From positions 1 through 64,000 of the forward strand of contig CAVZCK010000034.1 in the NCBI GenBank assembly GCA_963773735.1: a stretch of DNA of 64,000 nt, read 5' to 3'. The notes beneath the pieces were generated by a model. That model did no database searches and was not told where the DNA came from. It saw nothing but the letters and a program-made list of their open reading frames with translations. Below are positions 18,201 to 26,090 of the stretch, piece after piece; the stretch's first letter is position 1, and each line of letters begins with the position of its first letter. This stretch comes from CAVZCK01 sp963773735. Its GTDB lineage: Bacteria > Pseudomonadota > Alphaproteobacteria > Rhizobiales > Rhodomicrobiaceae. The position numbers and the translations under genes are program-made.

Positions 18201-19646
18201 GTTCCATGCGGGCTGAGGGTCCACAGCGATCCGCGTCTCTTAGAGCAGATGATCCGCAATCTGCTTTCGAACGCACTGAAATACACCAAGCGCGGTAAGG
18301 TGCTGCTCGGTTGCCGCCGGCGCGAGGGCGTTCTGAGCATCGAGGTCTGGGACACCGGAATCGGCATTCCCAAGGAGGAACTGCAAGCGATTTTCGAGGA
18401 ATATTACCAGCTCGACAACCCCGCCCGCGAACGCAGCCGTGGCCTTGGCCTCGGCCTTTCCATCGTGCAACGCTTGGGAAATCTGATGGGCCATCAGGTC
18501 CGCGTTCGCTCGCATCCGGGCAAGGGCTCGGCTTTCGCCATCGAGGTGATGCTCCCGCCGAGCGGGACGGCGCCGCGGCTCGAACACCGTCGGCACGGCA
18601 TCGATGGCGGGATCGTCGCCGGGGTTCGCCACACTGGCGAGATCCTGGTCGTTGAAGACGATCCGGAGGTGCGCGAACTCCTCGAACTCGTTCTCAAGGA
18701 CGAGGGGCATCACATCGTGACCGCGCCTGACGGCGTCGCGGCGCTGGAATTGGTGGCGCGAGGCGCGCTCCGGACGGACCTCATCCTCGCGGATTATAAC
18801 CTGCCGGGCGGCATGAACGGCGTCCAGCTCAGCGCCAGCTTACGGGAAAAGCTTCGCCGGGAGATACCGGTCATCATACTCACTGGCGATATCTCGACCG
18901 GCACCCTGCGGGAAATCGCGCGCCACAACTGCGTCCATCTCAACAAGCCGGTGAAATTGACGGAGCTGACGCGGCTCATCCAATCTCTCCTTCCCGCGAA
19001 GCATTTGCGCGCTCCGCGCCCGGCGCTGGCGGCCGGTGATCGGAGGCAGCCTGTCATCTTTGTGGTCGACGACGATAGCCACATACGCGAGGGGATTCGC
19101 GACCTGCTTGAGGAAGATGGCCGCACCGTCGAGGATTATGCGACTGGCGAAGCCTTCCTCGAAGCCTTTCATCCAGGCCGCGAGGCGTGTCTCTTGATCG
19201 ATGCCTATCTGCCCGGAATGAGCGGGCTCGAATTGCTGCGGCGGCTCAAGGACGCGGGCCATACGCTGCCATCCATCATGATCACCGGCAATAGCGACGT
19301 GCCGATGGCGGTTCACGCCATGAAGGCGGGCGCTTCGGACTTCATCGAGAAGCCGGTCAGCCGCGACGACCTGCTCGAAAGCGTCGAGCGCGCTCTCGAA
19401 CAATCACGGGATTCGAACAAGCTGTCTGCCTGGCGGGAGGCCGCAGCGAACCACCTCGCTGGCCTGACGCCGCGCCAGCGCCAGATCATGGAAAAGGTTC
19501 TCGCCGGCCACCCCAGCAAGAATATCGCCGCCGATCTCGGCATCAGCCAGCGCACCGTCGAGAACCATCGCGCCGCCATTATGAAGAAGACCGGCTCGAA
19601 ATCGCTTCCGGCATTGGCACGATTGGCGATCGCCGCAAGCGATTGA
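15231..19646 (+). CDS. CheB-CheR-PAS-histidine kinase-REC-REC-LuxR sensory fusion protein
   Basis: A 1471-residue cytoplasmic protein. Domains in order: CheB methylesterase (about 46-230; Ser of GASAGG near 55, HLDPTHES, GTGADGSHG); CheR methyltransferase (about 245-510; CSTGEETYS near 353, LVSCRNLLIY); a coiled coil rich in NEE/SANEEL repeats (about 660-760); PAS (about 765-885); HisKA (ASHDLRQPLQ, His near 904); HATPase (NLLSNALKYT, DTGIGIP, RGLGLGLSI); receiver 1 (VVEDDPEV; Asp in LILADYN near 1187); receiver 2 (VVDDDSH; Asp in LLIDAY near 1323); and a LuxR/FixJ helix-turn-helix (LTPRQRQIMEKVLAG). The start may be GTG 15231 or ATG 15243 or 15267. It could run a whole phosphorelay from sensing to transcription in one chain. 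Confidence 0.92.
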   Translation: MPCFMSARPKALMENKSRISVGPVSQTQAGEPPSRESSSAMRGPNDFAVVGIGASAGGLDACRKLVDALPAASGMAFILVQHLDPTHESMMVDLLAGHTPMPVLQATDGMPIERNQIYVIPPGTYLSVGNGALHLSHPKERHGARLPFDFLLYSLAEEYGQRAVCVILSGTGADGSHGLKAVKEKSGLVIVQDPDEAGYDGMPKSAISTGAVDLVLAAAKIPGALVRYERRMSLAGAQFGAPPDSARDWLPEVIELLRRKTPHDFTLYKSGTLRRRIERRMAMAAIETDDIDHYLEMLRSDFGELDLLAKDLLINVTGFFRDRHVFDFLSEKIIPELVRDQTPDQPLRIWIAGCSTGEETYSLAMLFLEAIEAAKRSVKLQVFASDVDPDAVASAREGLYPETIEAEVSPERLARFFTKEDRGYRVLPDLRATVVFTVQDVLADPPFSRIDLVSCRNLLIYLRPEAQARVISLFDFALREGGILLLGTAETAGNIDGRFEVISKPERIYRHIGRGRPGEIDFPMSIGNTARPPARPEQGQTYPRRDALAELCQRLVMETYAPAAVLINRKYECLYSMGPTSRYLQVAPGYPSHDLLAMTRDHMRTKLRSAIHRASQKNARIVVAGGRTGDDGDLASFSIAVQPVLNEGDELLLLICFIDEPKPEQKRGRASTAREAPRVAELEHELEATRTELRAAIRDLELSSEEQKAVNEEALSVNEEYQSANEELLTSKEELQSLNEELTALNSQLQETLERQRTTSNDLQNVLYSTNVATLFLDRDLNIRFFTPATRSLFSVIPSDVGRPLADLHSLADDSALLADAQTALRTLAPIEREIEARGGAWYIRRILPYRTEGNGVEGVVITFTDSTERRRVAQALEEAKRRAELATIAKSRFLAAASHDLRQPLQTLSLLQGLLARTVEGEKAQRLVGRFDHTLNAMSGMLNTLLDINQIEAGTVHAEAVDFPINDLLDRLRDEFAYHAQARGLGFSVVPCGLRVHSDPRLLEQMIRNLLSNALKYTKRGKVLLGCRRREGVLSIEVWDTGIGIPKEELQAIFEEYYQLDNPARERSRGLGLGLSIVQRLGNLMGHQVRVRSHPGKGSAFAIEVMLPPSGTAPRLEHRRHGIDGGIVAGVRHTGEILVVEDDPEVRELLELVLKDEGHHIVTAPDGVAALELVARGALRTDLILADYNLPGGMNGVQLSASLREKLRREIPVIILTGDISTGTLREIARHNCVHLNKPVKLTELTRLIQSLLPAKHLRAPRPALAAGDRRQPVIFVVDDDSHIREGIRDLLEEDGRTVEDYATGEAFLEAFHPGREACLLIDAYLPGMSGLELLRRLKDAGHTLPSIMITGNSDVPMAVHAMKAGASDFIEKPVSRDDLLESVERALEQSRDSNKLSAWREAAANHLAGLTPRQRQIMEKVLAGHPSKNIAADLGISQRTVENHRAAIMKKTGSKSLPALARLAIAASD

Positions 19647-20001
19647 TGCGTGGGCGTTAGGGCAGCCGCGGGGCAAAAGCCGTTTCTCTCCACAGATTGA
19701 GTATATTCCGACGCTGCCGAAGTGATTTTACGGGCGGCTATACTGCGCTTGACGCGTCTGATGTCAGGTCGACGCGGGATGGCCACGCCGCCAAGGCAGC
19801 TAGGCGCCGCTCAGGTGCGCGCGCATTCCGAAACATCACGCATAAAGATGCTGGTCAGTCCTGGCGGTGCGAGACCGCAACGAGGGCGGCCAAGCCCGAC
19901 ATCTTGCCGCCGTTTATCAGAGTATTCGCCGTGAGCTCTGGCGCTTAATTCGCTCGCGATCGGGTCGCATCATTGAATTTGGGCAATGGAGGAAAAGTGA
20001 G
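19647..20001. other. Intergenic, promoter of the secreted repeat protein
   Basis: 355 bases without a recognisable gene. A good ribosome-binding site (GGAGGAAAAGTGAG at about 19988-20001) sits directly before the next start codon. Confidence 0.45.
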
Positions 20002-20690
20002 ATGCATCTCAAAGTCGCAATGACGATCATGGCGCTGTCGTTGGGGGGGCTTTAATTCTGAGTTCGCCGCCTGTCTCGGCGCAACAAGGTCAACAGCAAG
20101 AACAGAAGAAGTATCAAGCAAAGTCTCGCGGCGGCAGGGGCGGTGAGAAGGCCCACACGCGGCGTAGTGGCGGTGCTCGAAACGCCGCGTCGCATTCGAA
20201 CCGGCGTGCGGTCACGCGGCGGAAAATCCATACCGCTACGCCTCATTACACCCGGCGCGCGGTCACGCGGCGGAAAACCCATACCGCTACGCCTCAATAC
20301 ACCCGGCGCAAGGTCCATACAGCTACGCCGAAATACGTCGCGCCAAAAGGGGCTCTAAAGAGTGGCTCTTCGGACGGCGGCAAGCACGTTGCGACCGCGG
20401 GCAAGCTACGCGGCGCCGCTTACGCCAAAATTCGTGGCCATAATTTCTCAGTCTGGCGCAGCAAACATCGCATCCGTCATGGGAACGGCTGGAGGACCTT
20501 CGTAGCACTCAGCGCTCTGGGCTCCATCGCGGTTGGCTTCGATGATTACTATCCGTATGCCTACCTTTCGGCCACCGAGCCGTATTGCGAAGGTCTGACT
20601 GACGATGGCTGCGTACTCAGATGGCGGGAGGTCGAGACACTCGAAGGCGATTCGTTCTATCAATGCGTGGCCTATTGTCCTTGGCAATAG
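20002..20690 (+). pseudogene. Secreted basic repeat protein, frame interrupted at a G7 tract
   Basis: The ATG at 20002 has a strong ribosome-binding site and begins a signal peptide (MHLKVAMTIMALSLGG). The seven G at 20043-20049 put the frame out, ending at TAA after eight further codons at most; one extra G would continue it into LILSSPPVSAQQ (signal cleavage) and on to 20690. The mature part has a Lys/Arg/Gly-rich region, then 51-base repeats at about 20202, 20253 and 20304 encoding RRAVTRRK-HTATP units (the third is shortened), then a C-terminal domain with FDDYYPYAYL and four Cys (EPYCEGLTDDGC, FYQCVAYC). The protein would be about 230 residues. Function is unknown; the basic repeats suggest nucleic acid, polyanion or cell-surface binding. 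Confidence 0.6.
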
Positions 20691-20778
20691 CCAGGCATTA
20701 TTCCGAACAGAATGGTCCCGCGAAGGTGCGAATGACCTTCCCGGTTTTCGGAAAAAATTGATGCGTAATTAAAAGTAG

Positions 20779-20858
20779 CTAGTGTGGTGATCGAGAAATC
20801 CCCTTCATTGTCTCAGCTTGCTCAGCAAAGGGGATTTCTCGATCTAAAACCATACTAG
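20779..20858. repeat. CTAGTG-ended palindromic repeat, copy 1
   Basis: GATCGAGAAATCCCCTT at 20789-20805 is perfectly inverted at 20828-20844, and the outer CTAGTGTGGT at 20779-20788 pairs with ACCATACTAG at 20849-20858 (one mismatch). The loop contains CAGCTTGCTC. It can form a long hairpin on either strand and is not coding. Confidence 0.75.
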
Positions 20859-20866
20859 AATATCAT

Positions 20867-20943
20867 AAAGTGTCCCTTTTAGATCCGAAGTTCGCTAGGG
20901 AGCAAGCTGCACAATCAGGCGAACTTCGGAATCGGGACACTAG
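20867..20943. repeat. CTAGTG-ended palindromic repeat, copy 2
   Basis: AGTGTCCC...GATCCGAAGTTCGC (from 20869) pairs with GCGAACTTCGGAATCGGGACACT (to 20941), and the right end is ...GGGACACTAG, the same CTAGTG end as copy 1. The loop holds GAGCAAGCTG. It is adjacent to copy 1, and its last bases overlap the stop codon of the XRE gene. Confidence 0.72.
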
Positions 20944-21263
20944 GCGGGTCTGTTGACCGGCGCAGTCGCCACATAATTCGTCAATGAGGCCGGCTCGACG
21001 CCGAGCGCATCAGCCAGCTTGCGGAGCGTGGTGAAACGCGGCTTAGTCCGCAGACCTTTTTCGAGTTCCCGTACAGTGTTGGCCCGTAGCCCAGCCAGCA
21101 AGGCAAGGCTCTCCCGACTGAGAGCGCGTTCCAAGCGCAGATCGCGAATTCTGCTGCCAAGGGACAAGACGCGATTTCCCGCGAATTGAGGGCCTAATCG
21201 AGTGCAAATCGGCCTCAAAGCCGGTGCAAATCGGGGGTTTAAGGGACTGCCATCGCCCGTCAA
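20940..21263 (-). CDS. XRE-family helix-turn-helix regulator
   Basis: 107 residues. Residues about 35-95 form a Cro/CI-type helix-turn-helix: LGSRIRDLRLERALSRESLALLAGLR, then NTVRELEKGLRTKPRFTTLRKLADALGVEP. The N-terminal 30 residues look unstructured, and a later TTG start before SLGSRIRDL is possible. It lies divergently from the excisionase-like and integrase genes, so control of the integrated element is plausible but not shown. The stop codon overlaps the edge of a palindromic repeat. Confidence 0.72.
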   Translation of the reverse strand: MTGDGSPLNPRFAPALRPICTRLGPQFAGNRVLSLGSRIRDLRLERALSRESLALLAGLRANTVRELEKGLRTKPRFTTLRKLADALGVEPASLTNYVATAPVNRPA

Positions 21264-21466
21264 TATTTGCTATTATTAGGGCGAGGAATTTTGACGGTTT
21301 CAACAACTAAAACCGCAACTCTGAAGCTTTTCTCAAAAGCGATCGCTAAATAGCTTAATTATGTGGAATGAATGCAACCGCATTGGCATCGTTCTTTGAG
21401 CGGATTACAAGGCGCGATTTATCGTTAAGCGCCCATAGCATTTGAGTAGTGTTCGGAGTTAATGCT

Positions 21467-21769
21467 ATGTCCAGTTCGCGTTTTATGAATGTCAACATTT
21501 CGGACCAATGCGACGGTTCGCTGTCTCATAGAACCTATACCTTCACTGGTGCCAGGATGCTTTTGCCGAAAGATGCCGCCACATATTGCGGGTTGTCTCC
21601 AGCAACTTTTCTAAAAATCTGTCCAGTTAGGCCAGTCTGTTTTCTCGGGCGTATCAAGTGCTTTGATCGATTTGCGATCGATCGATGGCTCGATTGCGTC
21701 GAACGCCCATCCGCTGATATTGATCTCGTTGCGGAGTGGAGAGATGGCCGGAACCGTTGTGCGCGTTAG
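21467..21769 (+). CDS. Excisionase/AlpA-like DNA-binding protein
   Basis: The ATG at 21467 (in frame with a GTG at 21449) gives 100 residues. LLPKDAATYCGLSPATFLKI and FDRFAIDRWLD form the winged-helix pattern of AlpA/MerR-like excisionases and of small HTH proteins that precede integrases. Its 3' end overlaps the integrase start by 26 bases, indicating coupled expression. It probably sets integration versus excision direction; resemblance is moderate. Confidence 0.6.
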   Translation: MSSSRFMNVNISDQCDGSLSHRTYTFTGARMLLPKDAATYCGLSPATFLKICPVRPVCFLGRIKCFDRFAIDRWLDCVERPSADIDLVAEWRDGRNRCAR

Positions 21770-22832
21770 GGGGTTGAAGCGCTACCAGCATGCCAAGACC
21801 GGGGCCTGGTATTGTTATCACCGCGCGAGCGGCAAACAAATCGTTTCCGATTTCGGAACGCCCGGCTTCTTCGAAGAGCTAGCCGCGATCGAGGCCGCTC
21901 TGCGCGTTGAAAAGGAACGTGCCACAAAATTTGGTACGCTTGGCGCGCTCCTCAAAGACTATAAGGCCACTGATAGCTATCTCGATCTTTCAGCCAGGAC
22001 CAAGGCTGATTACGAGAAAGTCTTTACCTTCCTGGAGCCGCTCTGGCACACACCGGTCCCGTATTTCACAGCGCCGCGTATCGTTGAGCTGCGGAATGAA
22101 TGGCGCAAAGAGCGTGGTTGGCGCTTCGTGAACTACATCAGATCCGTGCTCTCGCTGTTGATGAGTCATGCCGTAGGGCTGGGGCTGATCGCGCAAAATC
22201 CATTGAGGGACATAAAGAGCATCCGGAAGGCCAATGATGCGCCAATCCGAAATCGGCCCTGGTCGCTTCAGGAACGATGCAATGTCATTGAACGCGCGCC
22301 CGCCCACCTTAAGCTGCCGATCATCCTTGCCATGTTCTACGGCTTTCGTCAGGGGGACGTCTTGCGCCTGCCGCGATGGTCGGTCGTCCCAGCCGAAATC
22401 ACGCTGACGACGCGCAAGCGCCAAGTACCGGTGTCTCTCCTCCTCTTTCCCGAGATACGCGCGGCTATCGCAGAACATGACAAGGCTCTCGCCGCACGCA
22501 GGCCCAAGGGCAGAGGGCTAAAGCCAGTGCAGTTGAAGCTCTGCCTAAACTCGCAAGGCGATCCATGGACGGAGTCCGGATTTCGCGCCTCGCTCCGAAC
22601 GTTCCTAAAGATCCTTGAGAGGGATCGCGCTATTGCGCCCGCTCTCACCTTCCATGGCTTGCGCCACACGGTAGCGACTGTTCTGGCCGATGCCGGTGTC
22701 GACGAAGAGACGATTGCGGCCTGGCTCGGGCAGCGAACGGTGGAGATGGCGCGGCACTATAGCCGTGAGGCGCGGCGCTCGCGGCAGGTGCAGGCTGCCG
22801 CCCAAAATTTCAATCCATTGAAAGGAGATTGA
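21744..22832 (+). CDS. Tyrosine recombinase / integrase
   Basis: Starting at the Met at 21744 gives 362 residues (an in-frame Met at 21663 lies inside the upstream gene). The C-terminal catalytic domain has the first Arg in FYGFRQGDVLRL, the Lys in TTRKRQVPVS, the HGLRHT box, the second His/Trp region LGQRTVEMARHYSR and the nucleophile Tyr in RHYSR. The N-terminal SAM-like core-binding domain (TFLEPLWHTPV...RSVLSLLMSHA) is present. Its stop lies 150 bases from the 3' end of tRNA-Phe, the usual place for an island integrase. The enzyme looks intact. Confidence 0.9.
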   Translation: MAGTVVRVRGLKRYQHAKTGAWYCYHRASGKQIVSDFGTPGFFEELAAIEAALRVEKERATKFGTLGALLKDYKATDSYLDLSARTKADYEKVFTFLEPLWHTPVPYFTAPRIVELRNEWRKERGWRFVNYIRSVLSLLMSHAVGLGLIAQNPLRDIKSIRKANDAPIRNRPWSLQERCNVIERAPAHLKLPIILAMFYGFRQGDVLRLPRWSVVPAEITLTTRKRQVPVSLLLFPEIRAAIAEHDKALAARRPKGRGLKPVQLKLCLNSQGDPWTESGFRASLRTFLKILERDRAIAPALTFHGLRHTVATVLADAGVDEETIAAWLGQRTVEMARHYSREARRSRQVQAAAQNFNPLKGD

Positions 22833-22833
22833 G

Positions 22834-22974
22834 ATGCCTGAACATCAAGCGAACATTGATGCCGAAATCCGGCTCATGGAAACGCCGCTTTCGGGAACGT
22901 CAAACGAACAAATTTGTCTACACGGCGCCCAAAAACTGTCTACACGCAAAGGCAGGGGAAAGCTAACCCCTTGA
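22834..22974 (+). CDS. Possible 46-residue ORF between integrase and tRNA-Phe
   Basis: An ATG preceded by AAAGGAGATTGAG opens a 46-codon frame (MPEHQANIDAEIRL...) that ends just before the tRNA gene. The ribosome-binding sequence overlaps the end of the integrase gene. No family is recognised, and it may be a truncated gene left at the integration junction. Weak evidence. Confidence 0.3.
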   Translation: MPEHQANIDAEIRLMETPLSGTSNEQICLHGAQKLSTRKGRGKLTP

Positions 22975-22980
22975 AATCAT

Positions 22981-23056
<76 letters not shown>

Positions 23057-23279
23057 GAGAGGTGCGGCGTATTCCGCCGGACGAAGTGCGGTTATAGGTA
23101 ATAGCGGCCAAGCTGTCCAGATCAGATGCGCCGCAGGACGGGCGTTGCGGGTTCTCCCCGCCGCGCCGATCGCAATCCGCGCGATCATCTTGCTCAGCGA
23201 CACCAGACTGCCAGGCAGCTTGCGCCTCTCAGGGCACAACACAGCCATGCTCGCAGGCAACAAATGCCAGGGATGCCCC

Positions 23280-23519
23280 TTATCGCCCGTCACTCTCGCC
23301 CGGCGCCGTTGTCTCGCTATGATCTTCCGCTTTTTCGCCGTCTTCGTCGGCGTCGGCCTGGACGGGTATTGCATAGCGGCCATTCAGCCATCGGCCGAGG
23401 TCGATGTCGGCGCAGCGCTTCGAGCAGAACGGACGGTACTCCCCGCTCTGCAGCTTGCCGCAGATCGGGCAGCGCGGGCCGCCGTCCGCCGGCCGGTCGC
23501 CATCACCGCGCTCGCTCAT
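23280..23519 (-). CDS. yacG: DNA gyrase inhibitor YacG
   Basis: A 79-residue zinc-binding protein: CPICGK near residue 17, then FCSKRCADIDLGRWLNGRYAIP, giving the four zinc cysteines and the YacG signature. The acidic tail is variable in the family. YacG binds GyrB and inhibits gyrase in E. coli. It overlaps the end of maf by four bases, so the two are translationally coupled. Confidence 0.93.
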   Translation of the reverse strand: MSERGDGDRPADGGPRCPICGKLQSGEYRPFCSKRCADIDLGRWLNGRYAIPVQADADEDGEKAEDHSETTAPGESDGR

Positions 23520-24250
23520 CCTGCGTCAACCTCGGCGCGGTTCAGCCAGCTGAAATAGACCGGAAAACCTTCGCCGACGAGCAGGCCGACCACTTCCTTC
23601 AGAGGCAGCCCGACGATATTGGAGTAGGAGCCGACGATCTTCTCGACGAAAGCGCCCGCGACGCCTTGGATGGCATAGCCGCCGGCCTTGCCGCGCCATT
23701 CGCCGCAGGCGAGATAGCTGTCGATCTCCTCGCGGCTCAGGCGCTTGAGGCGAACGCGCGTTTCCACCGTTCGCATCCGGACCCCGCCCTCTGGCGTGAC
23801 GAGGCACACCGCCGTGTAGACCTTATGCGTGCGACCGGAGAGCGTGGCAAGTGCCTTGGCCGCCTCATCCAGATATTCGGGCTTTCCGATCGATAAACGT
23901 CCGACGGCAACGACAGTATCGGCCGCGAGCACAAAGGCGTCCCTCAGATCCGGTTCGCGCTGCAGACGCTCCTGAGCGGCGAGCGCCTTGGCTTTGGAGA
24001 GCCGCTGGGCAAGACTGCGCGGACGCTCGCCTTTCTTCGGCGTTTCGTCGATCGTGGCGGGGCGGAGCGCCGTCGGCTCGATGCCGACCTGCTCCAGCAG
24101 GGCAAGACGCCGCGGCGAGGCGCTGGCCAGCACCAGCTGATGCTTGGCGATGAGCCGGGTCTTCCCTTTCTGGACCGGCTTTGCGGGTGTGGCTGCGCTC
24201 GGCTTAGCCCTCGTCAATGCATTTAGCGATACGGCCTTGGGAAGGATCAT
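23516..24250 (-). CDS. maf: Maf-family nucleoside triphosphate pyrophosphatase
   Basis: Contains the Maf signature LVLASASPRRLALLEQVG, then ADTVVAVG (conserved Asp), SGRTHKVYTAVCLV and GYAIQGVAGAFVEKIVGSYSNIVGLPL. Maf proteins hydrolyse non-canonical or canonical nucleoside triphosphates and affect septation. As annotated, it is 244 residues with about 35 extra N-terminal residues (MILPKAVSLNALTR...); the conserved part begins around AKHQLVLAS, so a later start without Met is possible. The usual partner infA is not upstream. Confidence 0.88.
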   Translation of the reverse strand: MILPKAVSLNALTRAKPSAATPAKPVQKGKTRLIAKHQLVLASASPRRLALLEQVGIEPTALRPATIDETPKKGERPRSLAQRLSKAKALAAQERLQREPDLRDAFVLAADTVVAVGRLSIGKPEYLDEAAKALATLSGRTHKVYTAVCLVTPEGGVRMRTVETRVRLKRLSREEIDSYLACGEWRGKAGGYAIQGVAGAFVEKIVGSYSNIVGLPLKEVVGLLVGEGFPVYFSWLNRAEVDAG

Positions 24251-24527
24251 GGTCGGCCTTTATCCGGAAAAAGCGCTAATGGACGGCGGTCTGGCCCCGC
24301 CGGGAATGAGGTGCGGCAGAGATTGGCCGCGCGCGGCCGCAAAATCAAGGCCCTCCACAAGATCATTCCCGGAATCTGCGCTATTCGCAAAAACCGGCGG
24401 CGGATCATAGTTACATAATGAGAAACTTTGTCTCCGATAGATCATCTTCAACAAATTTTGGCTTTAAGCTAGACTTCCTTCAACAGCATAGCCGGCCCTA
24501 GCTGTCGGCCGACGAGAGTTACGACAT

Positions 24528-25136
24528 ATGCTACTCATAAATCGGAAGATGTCGCAGCTCTTGATCGTCGACATACAAGATAAAGTATTCGCGCCTATTC
24601 CCGGCAGAGAGAAAATTGCCGAGATGGTGGTACGGCTGATCAAGGTGGCTAGGGCGCTTCAGATCCCAATTACGGTGTCCGAACATTACCCGCAAGGCCT
24701 TGGCCAAACGATCGACAAGCTGCGTGCCGAGCTCGGCGATGACGCGGCCATTTACGACAAGCTGCATTTTTCGGGCGCCAAGGACGAAAAGCTCCGCGAG
24801 CATCTCGAAGATACGCGCGACACCGGCCGGGGGCAGGTGATCGTGGCGGGAATCGAGGCCCATGTCTGTATTACGCAGACCGCGCTCGATCTCATCGCCG
24901 AGGGCTATGAGGTCTTCATCGTCGCCGATGCGGTCGGGTCACGCTCCGATCAGAGCCGCGAGCTCGCCCTGTCCAGGCTGCGCCAGGCAGGTGCCGTCAT
25001 TGTCGACAGCGAAATGGTGATTTTCGAATGGGCGGGAAAAGCCGGAACGCCGGAGTTCAAGACGCTGATTCCGCTGCTGAAATCGGACAATTCTGCGGCA
25101 TCTGACGGCGCCAAGCCGACGCCGAAGCCGACCTAA
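24528..25136 (+). CDS. Isochorismatase-family cysteine hydrolase
   Basis: 202 residues with the isochorismatase-like fold: LLIVDIQDKV (catalytic Asp), a Lys in the YDKLHFS region and the nucleophile Cys in VAGIEAHVCITQTALDL. Relatives include YcaC/nicotinamidase-like hydrolases, but the substrate of this branch is not known. The Ala/Pro/Lys-rich tail is variable. A strong terminator-like hairpin lies about 105 bases downstream. Confidence 0.86.
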   Translation: MLLINRKMSQLLIVDIQDKVFAPIPGREKIAEMVVRLIKVARALQIPITVSEHYPQGLGQTIDKLRAELGDDAAIYDKLHFSGAKDEKLREHLEDTRDTGRGQVIVAGIEAHVCITQTALDLIAEGYEVFIVADAVGSRSDQSRELALSRLRQAGAVIVDSEMVIFEWAGKAGTPEFKTLIPLLKSDNSAASDGAKPTPKPT

Positions 25137-25241
25137 AGCAAAGCTGAACATCCCATTCATAAGCGGTTCAGGGGCTGGCAGCCATGCTCGGTCTCGTCTG
25201 ATCCCTGTGTCATCCAACGAACCTTTCCTCGGCAACATTCA

Positions 25242-25280
25242 GGGGCATGAAATACAGGGATTTCATGCCCCTTTCTTTTT
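25242..25280 (+). terminator. Rho-independent terminator
   Basis: GGGGCATGAAAT (25242-25253) and ATTTCATGCCCC (25260-25271) form a perfect 12-bp stem with a 6-base loop, followed by TTTCTTTTT. It ends the hydrolase transcript and insulates sodB. Confidence 0.88.
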
Positions 25281-25356
25281 CCCTCCCCGCTTGCCTCTTG
25301 CTCCGTCTAAGTCTACGTTGCGCTCATGTAATGTGCGAACATTCAAGGAGAGCACC

Positions 25357-25953
25357 GTGGCATTCGAATTACCAGACCTGCCCTATGCTTATGACGCCCT
25401 GCAGCCCTATATGTCGGCTGAAACGCTGCAATTTCACCATGACAAGCACCACAACGCTTATGTCGAGACGGCAAACAAGCTCATCGTCGGCACCGGGCTC
25501 GAAGGCAAATCCCTCGAAGAGGTGGTGAAAGCGTCTTTCGGCAAGATGCAGCCGCTCTTCAATAATGCGGCTCAGCACTACAATCATATCCATTTCTGGA
25601 AATGGATGAAGAAAGGCGGAGGCGGGAAGAAGCTTCCCGGCGCTCTGCAGGCGCGCATCGACAGCGACCTCGGCGGCTTTGACAAATTTCGCGAGGCTTT
25701 TATTGAAGCGGGGAAGGGCCAGTTCGGCTCCGGCTGGTGCTGGCTGGCGATGAAGGACGGCAAGCTTGAGGTGATGAAGACCCCGAACGGCGAGAACCCT
25801 CTCGTTCATGGCGCCAAGCCGATTCTCGGCTGCGATGTCTGGGAGCATTCCTATTACATCGACTATCGCAACGCGCGGCCGAAATATCTCGAAACCTGGT
25901 TCGACAATCTCATCGACTGGGAGCATGTCGAGCAGATGTTCACGGCGGCTTGA
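25357..25953 (+). CDS. sodB: Superoxide dismutase, Fe type
   Basis: Starts at GTG 25357 with AAGGAG seven bases upstream, giving 198 residues and the standard N-terminus (AFELPDLPYAYDALQPYMS). Metal ligands are His in FHHDKHH, His in NHIHFW, and Asp and His in CDVWEHSYYIDY. NNAAQHYNH carries the Gln of iron-type enzymes (Gly in most Mn types) and GQFGSGWCWL is the family signature. Detoxifies superoxide in the cytoplasm. A terminator follows 25 bases after the stop. Confidence 0.95.
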   Translation: MAFELPDLPYAYDALQPYMSAETLQFHHDKHHNAYVETANKLIVGTGLEGKSLEEVVKASFGKMQPLFNNAAQHYNHIHFWKWMKKGGGGKKLPGALQARIDSDLGGFDKFREAFIEAGKGQFGSGWCWLAMKDGKLEVMKTPNGENPLVHGAKPILGCDVWEHSYYIDYRNARPKYLETWFDNLIDWEHVEQMFTAA

Positions 25954-25977
25954 GTCGGTTGCCGGCGCAGGACGACG

Positions 25978-26001
25978 GGGCCGCCGCGAGCGGCCCTTTT
26001 T
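25978..26001 (+). terminator. Rho-independent terminator of sodB
   Basis: GGGCCGC (25978-25984), loop CGCGA, GCGGCCC (25990-25996), then TTTTT. Confidence 0.85.
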
Positions 26002-26090
26002 GTCCACGCCTTTCCAGTGCGCCGCGTTCGGCGATAGGCATTTTCCGGCGGATCGGTTAAGCACAAGAGAGCACGAATCGGGCGGCGGGC

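Noticed and set aside
9234..22980. Direct repeat of the tRNA-Phe 3' end as the other attachment site
   Set aside because: I found no second copy of the GGAATCGAACC-type tRNA end inside the window, so island limits are not claimed.
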